Positions 11,586 to 23,444 of a stretch of DNA of 64,000 bases are shown here, piece after piece. The translations under genes and the position numbers were made by a program. Where the stretch lies: contig NW_018344289.1 in the NCBI RefSeq assembly GCF_002099425.1, forward strand, positions 1,116,001 to 1,180,000. The letters run 5' to 3'. Numbering within the stretch: position 1 is the first letter of the stretch; each line of letters begins with the position of its first letter. The stretch comes from Phascolarctos cinereus. Lineage: Eukaryota > Chordata > Mammalia > Diprotodontia > Phascolarctidae. Under the pieces are notes generated by a model. The model ran no database searches, was not told the origin of the DNA, and saw nothing but the letters and a program-made list of their open reading frames with translations.

Positions 11586-12598
11586 TCTTATCTCTAATAC
11601 CTAGCACAGTTATTTGAACTATTTTTTTGTCCAAGATCTTTCATTTTATTGGAGTAGAGAACTTCCACTGCACAAATTCCCTCTACTAGTGGAGTTATTG
11701 GACATCTGCAAATTATAGTCCCAGAAAGTTTTCTTGGTTCAATGAAAGGACAGAGGACTTATTAGGGTCATATATTTAGTATGTGTCACAGGCAAGTTTT
11801 GAACACAGGTTTTAATGACTAAGGATATCTTTGCTTTTACTCTACTCTCTGCTTGCCTATAGTAAATGCTTCAAAATTTTTATTGAATTGAATTATCAAA
11901 AGAAGATCCTCAAAGAATATATAAAATAATTCCAATGAAAAATGCACTATCACTGACTTGGCCCCAGAAAACCCAAAGCAGTTCTCAGGGAGCTGAATCA
12001 CTGGCAGCTGTGGTGGTTTCTAGACTTCCGAACCCACAAACACCATAAACAACTTAGAAGGTAAGTAGGAAAGGTCTGTGAGACCTGGGTGAGAGAGGAG
12101 CATGGTGTGGACTCAGCACCGGGGGGGGGGTAGCTGTGACAGCAGCTGTTTCTGGAACTACCAACTCAGAGATAATAGAGGGAAAGAAGAGCTGATCAGA
12201 GGGGGATTTCATGGATCTCTTTTATGATGCTGAGGCCGGATTTTCTGGCTTTGTGCATGCTTGGATCTGAGTCTCAATCCTAGGTGTCAGTCCTAGAGAG
12301 AGGAGGAATACTTTTGTGGTGGAGCTTGTGGTGGCAGTGGAGAGAGAATGCTCCTCACACTTCCAAGGCAGAAAAGGGGACTTGTGGTCATTCATAATCC
12401 AGAGCACAGACTAGGAAAGGAATAACCACCTCTCCTTTGATCATCCCACTTTGGAAGAACTGAAAATTTACAGGTCCCTAAGAATATCTCTGAAAACAGC
12501 TGCACAAAATCCCCCAAAGACTGAGCCAGTACACTTTCCATACTGGAAGCAGACCCCTACCTTAACAAACAATTTAAAAGTCAAGTAATTGGCTGGAA

Positions 12599-13663
12599 AT
12601 GTGAGGAAACAGTGGGAAAAAAAACAGACTGTAGATTCTTATTTTGCTGACAAAGAAGATCAAAACATACAACCAGGAGACAACAAGGTCAAAGCTCCTA
12701 ATTACAAATCCTACAAAAAAACATGAATTGAGCTTCCACAATGGAAGATCTGAAAAAGAATTTGGAAAACCAAGTAAGAAAAGAAGAGGAAAAATTGGGA
12801 AGAGAAATGAGAGTGATGTAAGAAAATCATGAAAAATGAGTCAACAGCTTGCTAAAGGAGACCCTCAAAATACCAAGCAAAATAATACCTTAAAAATAGA
12901 ATAATCCAAATGGCAAAAGAGGTCCAAAAAGTCAACGAGGAGAACAATGCCTTTAAAAGCATAATTGATGAAAAGGAAAAATGGGTCCAAAAGCTCACTG
13001 AAGAAAATATTTCCTTAAAAATAAGAGTGGAGCAAATAGAAGCTACAGCCTTTATGAGAAATTAAGAATTATAAAACAAAGGAAAAAGAAAAAAAGAAAA
13101 AAATAGAAGATAATGTGGAATAACTCATTGGAAAAACATCTGACATGGAAAATTGATTCAGGAGAGACAATATAAAAGTTTTTGGACTACCTGAAAGCCC
13201 TGATCCAAAAGAGAGCCTAAACATCATCTTTCAAGAAATTATCAAGGAAAACTGCCCTGATATTCTAAAACCAGAGGGTAAAATAGAAATGGAAAGAATC
13301 TACTGATCACCTCTTGAAAGAGATCCCCAAAGAAAAACTCTTAGGAATATTATAGCCAAATTCCAGAATTCCAGGTCAAGGAGAAAATACTGCAAGAAAC
13401 CAGAAAGCAGTGATTCAAGTATTGTGGAAACACAATCAGGATCCATAAGATTTAGCACCTTCTCCATTAAGGGATCAGAGAGCTTGGAATATGTTATTCT
13501 GGAGGCCAAAGGAGCTAGGATTAAAACCAAGAATCAGCTACCCAGCAAAACTGAGTATAATCCTTTGGGAGGAAAATGGACGGCCAATGAAATAGAGTCC
13601 TTTCAAGCATTCTTGATGAAAAGATCAGCATTGAGTACACAATTTGACTATCAAATACAATGA
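12599..13663 (+). pseudogene. ORF1 of the HAL1-like element (type B ORF1), disrupted
   Basis: The start lies near the ATG at 12,599, with an apparent small insertion beside it compared with sister copies. The N-terminal part reads DKEDQNIQPGDNKVKAP-like, then comes a coiled coil with NANEE/LTEEN-type heptads (12,740-13,060), the RRM RRDNIKVFGLPESPD (about 13,160), IIKENCPDILKPEGKIEME, and a C-terminal domain GSESLEYVILEAKGARIKT ... FQAFLMKRSALSTQFDYQIQ ending at 13,663. About 355 codons in all, close to the usual ORF1p length. Several stops and shifts break it. The C-terminal domain is clearly diverged from copies 1-678 and 63,043-64,000. Confidence 0.82.
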
Positions 13664-14862
13664 AAAGGTAAACAGGAAAGAGAAGTCATAAAGGATTTAT
13701 TAAAGCTGAACTGTTTACATTCCTTCGTGGAAAGATGATATTTGTAACTCATGAGACTTTTCTTAGTATTAGGGTCATTGAAGGGAATGTTATATATATC
13801 TGTATGTCTATAGGTAAATATAAAGATATACGTAGATATATATATGTGTGTGTGTATATATATATGTATGTATCTGTGCATCTATAGATAGATATAAAGA
13901 TATACATAGACATATATGTATATATATCTGTATATCTATAGATAGATATAAAGATACACATAGACTTATAGATATATGTATATATGTATGCATATATATG
14001 TATACATACATATATGTTTACACACACACATATATATAAATCGACAGAAGGGACAAGGTGAGTTGAATATGAAGGGATGAAATCTAAAACTAAAATTAAA
14101 GTTTGAGAGAGAAGAATGTACTGGGAGAATGAGAAAGGTAGAGTTAGAATGGGGTAAATTACATCACATTAAAGAGGAAAGAAAAAGCTTTTACAGTGGA
14201 GGGAAATGGGGGGGTAGTTCAGAGGGAAAGAGTGAATCTTACTCTCATCAAATTTGGCTTAAGGAGGGAATAGCATATACACTCATTATGGTATGGAAAA
14301 CTACTTTGCCCTACAGAAAAGTAGAAGGGAATGAGATCAGAGTGGGGGCGTGATAGAAGGGAAGGCAGATTGGGAGAGACAGTAATCAGAAGGAAACACT
14401 TTTGAGGAGGGATAGAGTAAAAGGAAAGAATAGAACAAATGGGGTAGGATGGGGGGAATATAATTAGTCTTTCACAATATGAGTATTATGGAAGTGTTTT
14501 GCATGATTACACATTTATAACCTATATTGAATTGCTTACCTTCTTAATGAGGATAGGTAGGGATGGAGGAAGGGAGAGAATTTGGAACTCAAATCATTAA
14601 AAATTGTATCTGCATACAACTGGGAAATAAGATATATAGGTAATGGGATATAGAAATCTGTCTTTCTCTACAGGAAAATAGAAGGGGAAGAGGATAACAG
14701 AAGATGAGGTGATAGAAGGGATGGAAGATTGGGGCAAGGGATAATCAGAATGTACACCATCTTGGGGTGGGGGGAGGGGAGAGCTGGGGAGAAAATTTGG
14801 AGCTCAAAATCATGTAGAAGAGAATGTTGAAAACTAAAAGTAAATTGTTTAATTAAAATATT
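13664..14862 (+). other. 3' untranslated part of the HAL1-like element
   Basis: It starts like the L1 inter-ORF spacer (gtaaacaggaaagagaag, ccttcgtggaaagatgatat), holds a GATA/TATG microsatellite at 13,788-14,038, then gatagaagggaaggcagatt and a gggtaggatggggggaata stretch, and ends with a G-rich tract (14,763-14,782) and an A-rich tail without ORF2. A second copy of part of this region lies at 48,189-48,465. Confidence 0.75.
13788..14038 (+). repeat. Compound ATGT/GATA microsatellite in HAL1-like element
   Basis: About 250 bases of tatatg, tagatata and acacatat units, giving meaningless Tyr/Ile/His-rich frames on both strands. Confidence 0.9.
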
Positions 14863-14889
14863 AAAATCAGGAATTTCAAAGAAAAAAGA

Positions 14890-15832
14890 TTCTTTACAAT
14901 AAATTTCCACTTCTTTGTCAACAAAGAAAGATTCTGTGGTCTGACTTTTTTTGCTCATGATCCCAGCCAATTAGTTGAGTTACAAACTCTTTGTTAAGGT
15001 AGGGGTCTGCTTCCAGTGTGGAGAATTAATTATCCCAAGCTTCAGGGTTTTGTGTATCTGTTTTCAGAGATACTTCTAGGGACCTGTAAATTTTCTGTTC
15101 TTCCAAGGTGGTATGATCAAGGGTGAGGTATTTATCCTTTCCTAGCCTGTGCTCTTGTCTATGAGTGACCACAAGCACTCTTTTCTGCCTTGAAACTGAG
15201 AGCAGAATTCCCTCTTCATCTCCAATACAAGTTCTACCATGCCAGCACTCTTCCTTGTCCTAGGACCACCACTCAGAACTGTGACCCAGTTCTAAGCACA
15301 GGCAAAGCAAGATTATCCTGCCTCAGCACAAGCAAAAAGATCCCTGCAATCCCCGTCTGATCAGCCACTTGATTCCCCATCTGTCTGTGGGCCCACACCT
15401 TTGGAAGCATCCACCATTCTGGAGCAGTGCCAGGACTGGGTCTGGGACCAAGATTCTCTCTCACTGTGGTCACAAACTTTTCCTACTGACCTTCTAAGTT
15501 CACTTTGGCATTTGTGTGTTGAGAAGTCTGGAAACTGCCACAGGTGCCTGTGATTCAGTCCTCTGAGGCCTGCTCCACCTTCACTGAAGCCTGTTTTGCC
15601 TGTGTGCCTTCACTTAACTTTGTTCCTCTCCCAGCCTGTTGCAATAGACCTTTCTAATCAACCATTTAGGTTGTCTTGGACTGGAAATTTGTTTCACTCT
15701 GTCTTTTTGTTGGTTCTGCTGCTTTAGAATTTGTTTAGATCCATTTTACAGGTACTGGGAGGGGTTTGGAGGAGATCTCAAGCAAGTCACTGTTTTACTC
15801 TGTGATCTTGGCTCCACCTCCAGCATTCACAT
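14890..15832 (-). mobile_element. L1/HAL1 5' UTR and first ORF1 codons, inverted relative to neighbour
   Basis: Read on the minus strand, from 15,832: gtggagccaagatcacagag, tcctccaaacccctcccagt and gacagagtgaaacaaatttc, the usual start of the type-B 5' UTR, through caggtccctagaagtatctc to an ATG at 14,958-14,956 and about 20 ORF1 codons (MSKKSQTTESFFVDKE). It stops there, 30 bases from the 3' end of the plus-strand HAL1-like element. The 3' remainder is missing. Confidence 0.88.
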
Positions 15833-16955
15833 TTCTTAAGGTGAAGGTACCATAAGATTAGTGAAGAGCAAATTTCTGAATTAAAATCTTCAAAAAAAAA
15901 TGAGAATAAGGTAGATTCTGCAAGCTATAGACTTTTAGCATTGATTTTAATATCTGACAAAAGTAGAATTTCATATTCAAATTTTGTTCTCACTTACCAA
16001 TTCTTCATTTCCTTTTGCCTCTTTTTGGTTGAGCTACTTCATGAGAAAATAGCTGCATACGCTCAAGTCATACTTATGAGATTGCCTCTACTTTGCTCTT
16101 TGATAGGTACAGTGAAACTCAGCTGCAAGGGAAAAACTAATAATCTCTCAATGTTTGTGGATTAGTTGAATGAATTCACACAGAATAAAAACTGAGACTA
16201 AGAATACAATCTTTTCCACCTACAGAAAGGGAAGAGCTTAGGGATGAAGACAGTCAGATCTCTAAGAACTATAGATTTTGATATTTCCTCAGAATTAATC
16301 TGTGGTGTTTGATAGAGTATATTATTTATTGCAGAGAGTGTGAGATTTTCAATTTCTGTTCCTAACTGTTGAGCAGGAACAGTACTATCCAAAGCATCAA
16401 TAAAATTATACTATTTTTTTTTTAGAATTTAGATGAAAATAGTCCTTGCCCCCAAGAAGCTGACATTCAACTAGGGAAAGGAAAAGTGCACTGAGAAAAC
16501 TGAAAAGGATAGACTAACAAGGGAAAGAAAATGGAGTCAAAACAGCCAGTTGGCTAGCAATTATAATACTCTACACAAGATGTAAATATAAATTGAACAA
16601 GAGTATTAGTGAGGAGGGGGATGGACGCAAAAGCCATTGCCAATATATGATTAACATGACTCAACAACTGTTTTGATAAAGAGAGATGGAGAAAAAGAGA
16701 AGAAAACTCAATGGTGGTTCTTAGCAGTCAAAATGGGTAAATTTTCCTAGAAGGGCTTCAGTTTTTGACTAGCTTTTGAAATGACAAATGGTCTTAATTA
16801 TGTTGTTAAAAAGAAGCAAGTTTTATACCGAATGTCACACACATATTAGCTAGTTAAGTAAAATGAAAACGACAACAGTATCACTAAATAGTTTTAATGA
16901 AACTATTTAATGAAAGAATGAAAAATAACTTTAGGGTTGTTTAGCCATATGATCA
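15833..16955. other. Unassigned sequence, possible L2 remnant
   Basis: Mostly unassigned. Around 16,436-16,480 the string ccccaagaagctgacattca resembles the reverse complement of the L2 3' end (ccctcaaggagcttacattc); the rest is too diverged to call. Confidence 0.4.
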
Positions 16956-16959
16956 CAGA

Positions 16960-17130
16960 TTTAGACTTGGATGGGATATTAGAGATTATTTGGTGCAAAC
17001 TTTTCATTTTATAAATGAGAAGCATGAAGCCTGGAAGTGTGAAATGATTTGCCCAAGATTACACTAGTAGCGGCAAGTGACAGAATAGGCTTGGAAATGA
17101 GGTTCCCCAATTCCAGTGTTCTTTCAAATG
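16960..17130 (-). mobile_element. MIR-type tRNA-derived SINE, antisense
   Basis: cattttataaatgagaagca, gatttgcccaagattacact and ccaattccagtgttctttc are the reverse complement of the MIR-type order (ctgtaaaatgagg, gaccttgggcaagt, tggagtc). The leading atcacagatttagacttgga matches the reverse of a ctaaatctatgat end also seen at 28,085-28,250. Confidence 0.75.
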
Positions 17131-17134
17131 TACT

Positions 17135-17685
17135 ACCAAACTTCATATTCCATTTTAGATGTAGAGCAAAATAATTTACATGAAGTCACACAGCTAATAA
17201 ATATAACTGGCATTATTATCGATAATATTGATTAATAATAATTAATATAAAATACTATCAATCTTCTGATGTTAAATCCAGTGTTCATCACAATTTATCA
17301 ATATACTGCTTCTGCAGAGATTACTGTCTCTCTAAATATAAAAAGTTAGTCTCGGAAAACATTTTCACTAAGCAAAATCTGATTCTAGAGTTATAATACA
17401 TCAAATATATGAGTTGAATAAACTAAATAAGTATTGTTAGAACTCTCTTTGAACCTGTATGACCAGTTTTTTTTTTCCTTCAGTTTCAGGCAATTACTAC
17501 CAGGTGAAATTTTTGCTCCTTTGGTTAATATTGAAAAAAAGCCTGTATTTCTTCAGTTAAATGAAATACAGGAGAAGTAAAATATTAAATACTTTTATAC
17601 AAATACTCTATCAATAAATTAGAAGAGTATAACTTACCACAGCTATTCTTAGAAATGCAGATCCATTTTTAATAAATCAAATTAA
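17135..17685. other. Unassigned AT-rich sequence
   Basis: No gene or confident repeat seen. Confidence 0.5.
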
Positions 17686-17689
17686 AAGT

Positions 17690-17830
17690 ACTACTTGTAT
17701 GATTTTGACCAAGTCACTTAAGTTCTTAGCCCTTCAATTTTATTATCTGTAAAATGAGAGGGGTGAATTATATTATCTTCATACTCCAAATCTATTATCT
17801 TATTATCCTAATATACCTTTGTAAGCCATT
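17690..17830 (+). mobile_element. MIR-type SINE fragment
   Basis: gattttgaccaagtcactta followed by attatctgtaaaatgagagg and a tccaaatctatta end matches the 3' two thirds of the same SINE type as 28,085-28,250. Confidence 0.65.
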
Positions 17831-18044
17831 TCTCCATAATATTTTAACTGAGAAATTCCCTGATACTCACCAAGAATTACAGTACAAGTTATAGTAGAGC
17901 CTCTTCTGGTCCAGTGTCTTCCACAATTACTTCCTTTGGCCTGTCCTTTGGTCCCTATTTTTACTGAAGTAAGATATAAATAAAAGTTGCCTTTAGAATC
18001 CTATTGGCTTCAATTTCTTAAATTACTATTACTGACATACAGAG

Positions 18045-18260
18045 GCTGACAAGGTATAGTGGACAAAAAGACCAGGCTGATGTCAGGAAGACCTGAATTC
18101 AAGAACTGCCTCTAACTTCCAATACAACCTCTTAGTAGCTTCAGAATTCTTTAAACTATGTTACAGACATGTTTCTGGTTTATATTAAGGGACGGATTTG
18201 CGACATCAGGAGATGCTCACACCAATGAAAACACAGGTGTGTATCCCTTTTCTTTTCCCC
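18045..18260 (+). mobile_element. tRNA-derived marsupial SINE, diverged
   Basis: aggtatagtggacaaaaaga, gctgatgtcaggaagacctg, gaattcaagaactgcctct form the head; the 3' part gctcacaccaatgaaaacac resembles the caccaatgaaatcacagg end known from a marsupial SINE family (Mar1-like). Internal region degraded. Confidence 0.6.
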
Positions 18261-18680
18261 TAAATAAAGTTGTTGACCTAAATTTTAAATTGCTATTAAA
18301 TTTAAAATGCTGAGGTACTGCTGTGATAACAAGTCTATTGATTTTAATGATATTCAGTCAGTGAATGACAGTATCCCAGTACTCTGAAACACAAGAGAGA
18401 ATAAATGGCATTTCTACAACCCTCTTCTTTGGAAAAGGGAGAAATAGACATGAATGAAAATATTGTGCTACATTCTCTTTCTGCATGCTCACAATGTCAG
18501 CTTCTCTAGTTTAGGGTTTCATTAACTATTAATTTACCACAAAAATGGAAAAAAAAATGCTTTCCAACAGTTCTTTTGAGGAAAACTCAAGTAGAAGTGT
18601 AGACAATAGATGCCCACAATAATTTTTCTAACTTTGTTTCTCTGAAATAAAAACTTATGTTTTATGTATGTATCTATGTA

Positions 18681-18712
<32 letters not shown>

Positions 18713-21424
18713 ATTTTTCTTTAAATAAATGAGAATTTAAAATTCATTCACTTCAAAAATATAACTAATTCAAGGATTATTTTTCTCCATAAGTTGGAAA
18801 TTTGTATATATATACATACATACATATACACATACATACATATATATATACATATACATATACATATACATACATATATATACATATATGTGTGTGTATT
18901 GACTATAATATAACCTTTACATGTTGCTTTTCACCATAAGATATATAGGATATTAAGACTATACTCATAGAGAAAGGAAGAAGCTCCTCAAGAACTTATA
19001 GAAACAATTGAATGAAGAAAATATTCATACAGAAAAATATATTACCTGCATTAAGTAGCTATCCTACTGATTGAAATATAAAAATGATTTACCCAGGGAA
19101 GAATATTTAAAATTACCAGTTTCTTTTTGTTATTTAAATAATTCAGTCTATCGGGTAATCATTATTCTGGCATAAACATGCATAACAAAGGAATGGATGA
19201 ATTACAAGAGTGATGTAATATAAATTTGAATAACAAGACTGAAGTACCACCAAAGGAATTGGAGAGACAACACAGGAAAGTGGAGAATCCATTCTGTTAT
19301 AAGAATAAGGGTAATGATAGATATTAGAGCTCAGATTTTGATCTATTCTTTATTCAAAATTGACAAATAATGAAATGCAACAAAACAAATTCATAAGTTA
19401 CCTCATTATAGTTTGCCTGCTCCCATGGCTACTGCAGGCCCCTCTTCTTCATAACTAGTCCAAGCCTTTCTGGAAATAACAAAAAAAAAAGGATATTATA
19501 ATCATTTTGCTTCCTCTGTATGTCCTCTAATTCTGTGACTTCTGCATAGCCTCCACATTTCTCGCTGATTGAATACATTTTCACTGAAAACATCAGGCAA
19601 AACCCAGAGACATCAAAATGATTAGCAATCTTTGTTAGCTTAAAAAGAAGTGTGGGAATAAAAGTATGGGAAAGTAAAGAAATTGAAATATGGGATAAAA
19701 AAAGTGTTTTTTTTTTCATTTCTCTCTGATAGAACTGGATACCATCTTGCATATATGATAATCAAGGAACCTTTAGGACATTTAATAAGAAAGAATCTAA
19801 GAGTAATTGAACATTATTTTGCCAAAAGACCTTCATGAAAAAGTCTCATTAAATATAAAGGAGAACATAAGGTATGACAAGAAATCAAAAGGGTGAAAAA
19901 ATTTTTAAATATAACACTTTATGTTTCCTGATTGATAGGATTAGCCTAAAAACAATAAGCTATTATATTCAAAATGATAAAAGAATTTTGTACAATTACA
20001 TTTCCACCTGCATTTTAATAACAAATTCTCTAGTATATTCTCTTGACATGGAAAGATATTTTAATGATTAAAATAGTATTTTGATTTTCCTGGAAAGCTG
20101 AGGAGCATAGATTTATTATTTATAAAATACCTCATAACTGTGGATGAGGATGACAATGCTAAGTAGATTAAGCATTAAAAGTTATTTTACCAGAAAGAAT
20201 AATTGTTATTGCAGCCTTTGTTAGCTGACACTCAACATCAAAGGGATTTTAGATGCTACTGCTATTAAAAGCGTACTGAAATCTTTGAAGGATTTTCCTG
20301 TAAGGATAGAAAGTCCTTGATATGGACTGTTTTTTAATGGAATTGTTTGTGCAAACTAGCTCAGTTAGATTTTGGGTGTGAGGGATATTGTTAAGAAGAC
20401 ATTCTTCTAAGTGTATGAGTACCAAAACTGGAGAGGAAAGGGCAAAGACAGGAATAGATGAGTATGTCAATTAAAGATTAAGAAGAAATAAAATTAATTT
20501 TAATGGAGAAAAGCATTGGATGTAATAACAGGCCAAAAAAGTAGTTATGATACTTGGTAACAGTTGGGGAGAATGAAATCCAGTCAACAACTTTTCTTTC
20601 TCAGAGCACAAAGTTGACTCTGGTTATAAATTTCAGTATAGCAGATAAATTATTTATATGTCTATACATTTAAATTTATTACATATTTACTACATATATT
20701 TATTTACAAGGGTAATAAAATTCATGGTAATGAAATTATTTTTCTATATATTTATAGCTATCTACATGCATATCTATGCCTATATTGTGGAAGAAGCAAT
20801 ATGCAGATTCTTTCCCACCACCCCCATCCATATTAGGCTAGTTTGTTCTTAAAGATATTGAAATAATCCTCTAGATTTGATGACTTAGAGGACTAAAGGC
20901 TCAGACTCTTGATGCTTCTTCCTTATTTCCTGAGGAGGAGGAGTCTCTTGGATTCTTGACTATTGGATTATATGAAACTGAAACTTTACTCTGCTGAACA
21001 AACTCATAAAGTTCCCAATGCCTAACCTCCCAGTGTTGAATATAAACAACCAGGGAACTGGCCTGAGTAAGGCCTAGCTCAGAACATATATCCATATCTA
21101 CTTTATCTGCCTCTGTTTATGTCTGTACATATTATCTACATACCGCACATCTATATCTAAACACATGTGAATGATATATTTATGTAATAGGAATATATGT
21201 ATCATTACATATATTATTAATGGTTATATACATCCACATGTGTGTATAAGATACATGACATGTATATAACATATGACATATATGTGTGTGCATATATATA
21301 TAAATACACACATAGCAAAGATCATGTCATGATGAATAAGTCAAGTGAAATGGTCACCATATGAATAGAAAGAAGTAACATCTATTTATAGCTATTATTA
21401 TTCACATGATATATACCTATATCT
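18261..21424. other. Unassigned sequence with AT/TATG microsatellites
   Basis: Microsatellites at 18,662-18,716, 18,804-18,898 and about 21,200-21,310. Small open frames (for example 107 codons on minus at 19,429-19,752) match no family I know. A poly-purine/pyrimidine-free, otherwise ordinary AT-rich region. Confidence 0.5.
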
Positions 21425-21692
21425 ATGGTAATCAGTAGGGTGGCACAAGGGATAGAGTTCCAGGCCTTGAATCAGGAAGACTCATTTTCATAAGTTCACA
21501 TATGGCCTCAGATACTTACTGTGTGACCCTAGGGAAGACACTTAACTTGTTTGCCTCATTTCCTCATCTGCAAATTGTGCTGGAGAAGGAAATGGCAAAC
21601 CAATTCACTTTCTTTCTTAAGGAAACCACAAATGGGGTCAAAAAGAGTCAGATGTGACTGAAATAACTGAGCAACAGCATCAGTCAGCTGGT
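21425..21692 (+). mobile_element. tRNA-derived SINE with RTE-like 3' tail
   Basis: agggtggcacaagggataga and ctgtgtgaccctagggaag form the tRNA-derived head; tttcctcatctgcaaattgt the middle; gagaaggaaatggcaaacca, then aaatggggtcaaaaagagtc and atgtgactgaaataactgag the 3' part, which I know as an RTE (BovB-like)-related SINE tail in marsupials. Near full length (about 270 bases). Confidence 0.8.
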
Positions 21693-22550
21693 AATGTGTA
21701 ATATGCATGTATGTAAATAAAATGAATAAATGATTCCTTGAGTATGAATTGGTAATGTTTGGAAGAATAATAAATTCTTCAGATTGTTTATTCAATCAAC
21801 ATTATCTATTACACATTTTTACTATATGCATAATAAATTAATGAGTCCTCTGGGGATTCCAAAAGAAGTAGATTATATACTTCTTTCTTAAATGAATTTG
21901 TAATCCATTCAGTAAGGATGGAATATACACACAACAGAGATTAAAATCACTTTAACAGAATACCATAGCCTTTGGAACAGAAAGTGAAAACAAATACCCT
22001 GTGTATATCATGTATTTCACTGGCTCATTCTGTCACAGCCTCAAGGAAACACAGAATCAAAGAACTCAACTTATGAGTCAAGCAACAGTGGTAGATGTGC
22101 TGTGTTGACAAGACTTCAGGAGATGGCAGTAGATGGCATAGCCCTTTACTAAGAACCTAACAACTATCAAATAAGCTAGGAGGTATGAATGCCACAAAAA
22201 GTGAACAAAAGAGTTGCGATATAAAGTGAATAGTCACAATCCAAAACAGTTAGATGACAATAGCATCCAGGTAGAGAAGAGGATTAGCATCATCTTACGG
22301 ATTCCAAAAAGTCAACTGACTTTAATTGCATTGTAGATATATTTAGAATGTCCTCTCCAAGCTTCTTGAACTGGGCTTTCTAAAAGACTGACACTCAGAC
22401 ATTCTAACAAAGCTTTCTTATGTCAGGAAAAGTCATTAACAAAATGCCGTTAATATCAAACAAAGACACATTAGTGTAAACTTATAATAAATATATAAGT
22501 AGTAAGGAAATGCCAAATAAAAGAGAATTTCCAACTCAGTTTAACATAGC
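21693..22550. other. Unassigned sequence
   Basis: No gene or confident repeat seen. Confidence 0.5.
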
Positions 22551-22554
22551 TTTA

Positions 22555-23115
22555 AGGCATTCATTAATTATTAAAGGCAAGACATTGTGCTAAGATCTGA
22601 AGATACACTAAAGAAAAAAAAATACTTATCCACTGATCTCAGAGATTGTGATATAAAAGGATAGATAATACATGTTTATATGTACATATAATTAAAATAA
22701 AATATTATAATGTCAAAAGAAAAGTCTAAACAAAGTATTATATGTTATTTGAGATGGGAATTTTCACAGGGAGGATAAAGAAAAAGTATAAAGAGGAGAT
22801 GGGAAGGTGGGTTTTATTTTAAAAAAAAAGATTTGAAAAGTCACAGTTATAGAGGGAATAGCATATAGGTATGAGTGATAATCTACAGGAATGCAGAGGG
22901 AAGATAAATCAAAATGGGGTTGAGAATTTCTAGCTGTCCAATTTAGCTAAAACAGAGAGTTCATGAAAAGAAGTATGAAATAAAGCTAAAAATGGTCAAT
23001 CAGAGTCAGACTGTGGAGGGCTAAAAGCTTCAGGCTAAGGAGTTTGTATTTAATTCTATATGTAGTTAAGAATCACAAAAAGATTGATAAGGGAATGGCA
23101 TGGTCTTTAAGAAGA
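22555..23115 (-). mobile_element. L2 LINE 3' portion, antisense
   Basis: gacattgtgctaagatctga and gtctgaccatgtcact-type sequence in reverse: gtggagggctaaaagcttca, gctaaggagtttgtatttaa, gataagggaatggcatggtc, tttaagaagatcatctta follow the reverse complement of the L2 ORF 3' end as I know it from marsupials. The same element resumes at 23,445. Confidence 0.7.
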
Positions 23116-23119
23116 TCAT

Positions 23120-23427
23120 CTTAATCATTAAATTCCTCCCAAAGATTTCTTGTGGGATCAGGACTTTCCAATTAATTCTCCACTTTCTATTTGGCATTTT
23201 GTTTCATTTGGAATGCACAGATCATGATGCACTTGTTCTGGTTCCTACACTTCCCACACTTTTAAGCTTATTTTTGTATGCTGTCTTTCCCCATTAGATT
23301 TTAAGTTCCTAAAGGGAAGGGACAGTCATTTTTTTCCCCTTATTTGTACTCCTAGCACTTACAACAGTGCATGGCTCATAGTAGGCACTTAATAAATGTT
23401 TATTGATTTTAAGACAATTATTGGGAG
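23120..23427 (+). mobile_element. L2 LINE 3' end, sense, inside an antisense L2
   Basis: ttgtatgctgtctttcccca, ttagattttaagttcctaaa, gggaagggacagtc and gtaggcacttaataaatgtt are the standard L2 3' end. It interrupts the antisense L2 running from 22,555 to about 23,610, so it is the later insertion or a rearranged piece. Confidence 0.78.
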
Positions 23428-23444
23428 AACAAAGGAAGCATAAA

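Larger units (their letters stand above)
11965..14862 (+). mobile_element. HAL1-like (half-L1) element: L1 5' UTR + ORF1 + 3' UTR, no ORF2
   Basis: About 2.9 kb. The 5' UTR (11,965-12,598) has gctgaatcactggcagctg, gcttggatctgagtctcaat and gatctgaaaaag-type sequence shared with the inverted 5' pieces at 14,890-15,832 and 32,468-33,595. A broken ORF1 follows, then about 1.2 kb of purine-rich non-coding sequence, and an A-rich end near 14,862. No EN or RT codons appear between ORF1 and the 3' end. ORF1-only L1 derivatives are known in mammals as HAL1; they would need L1 ORF2p supplied in trans. The first about 250 bases of the usual 5' UTR are absent. Confidence 0.8.

Noticed and set aside
11965-15832. 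Twin-priming as the explanation of HAL1-like element plus inverted 5' piece
   Set aside because: Same reason: the inverted 5' piece follows the A-rich 3' end instead of preceding the element.
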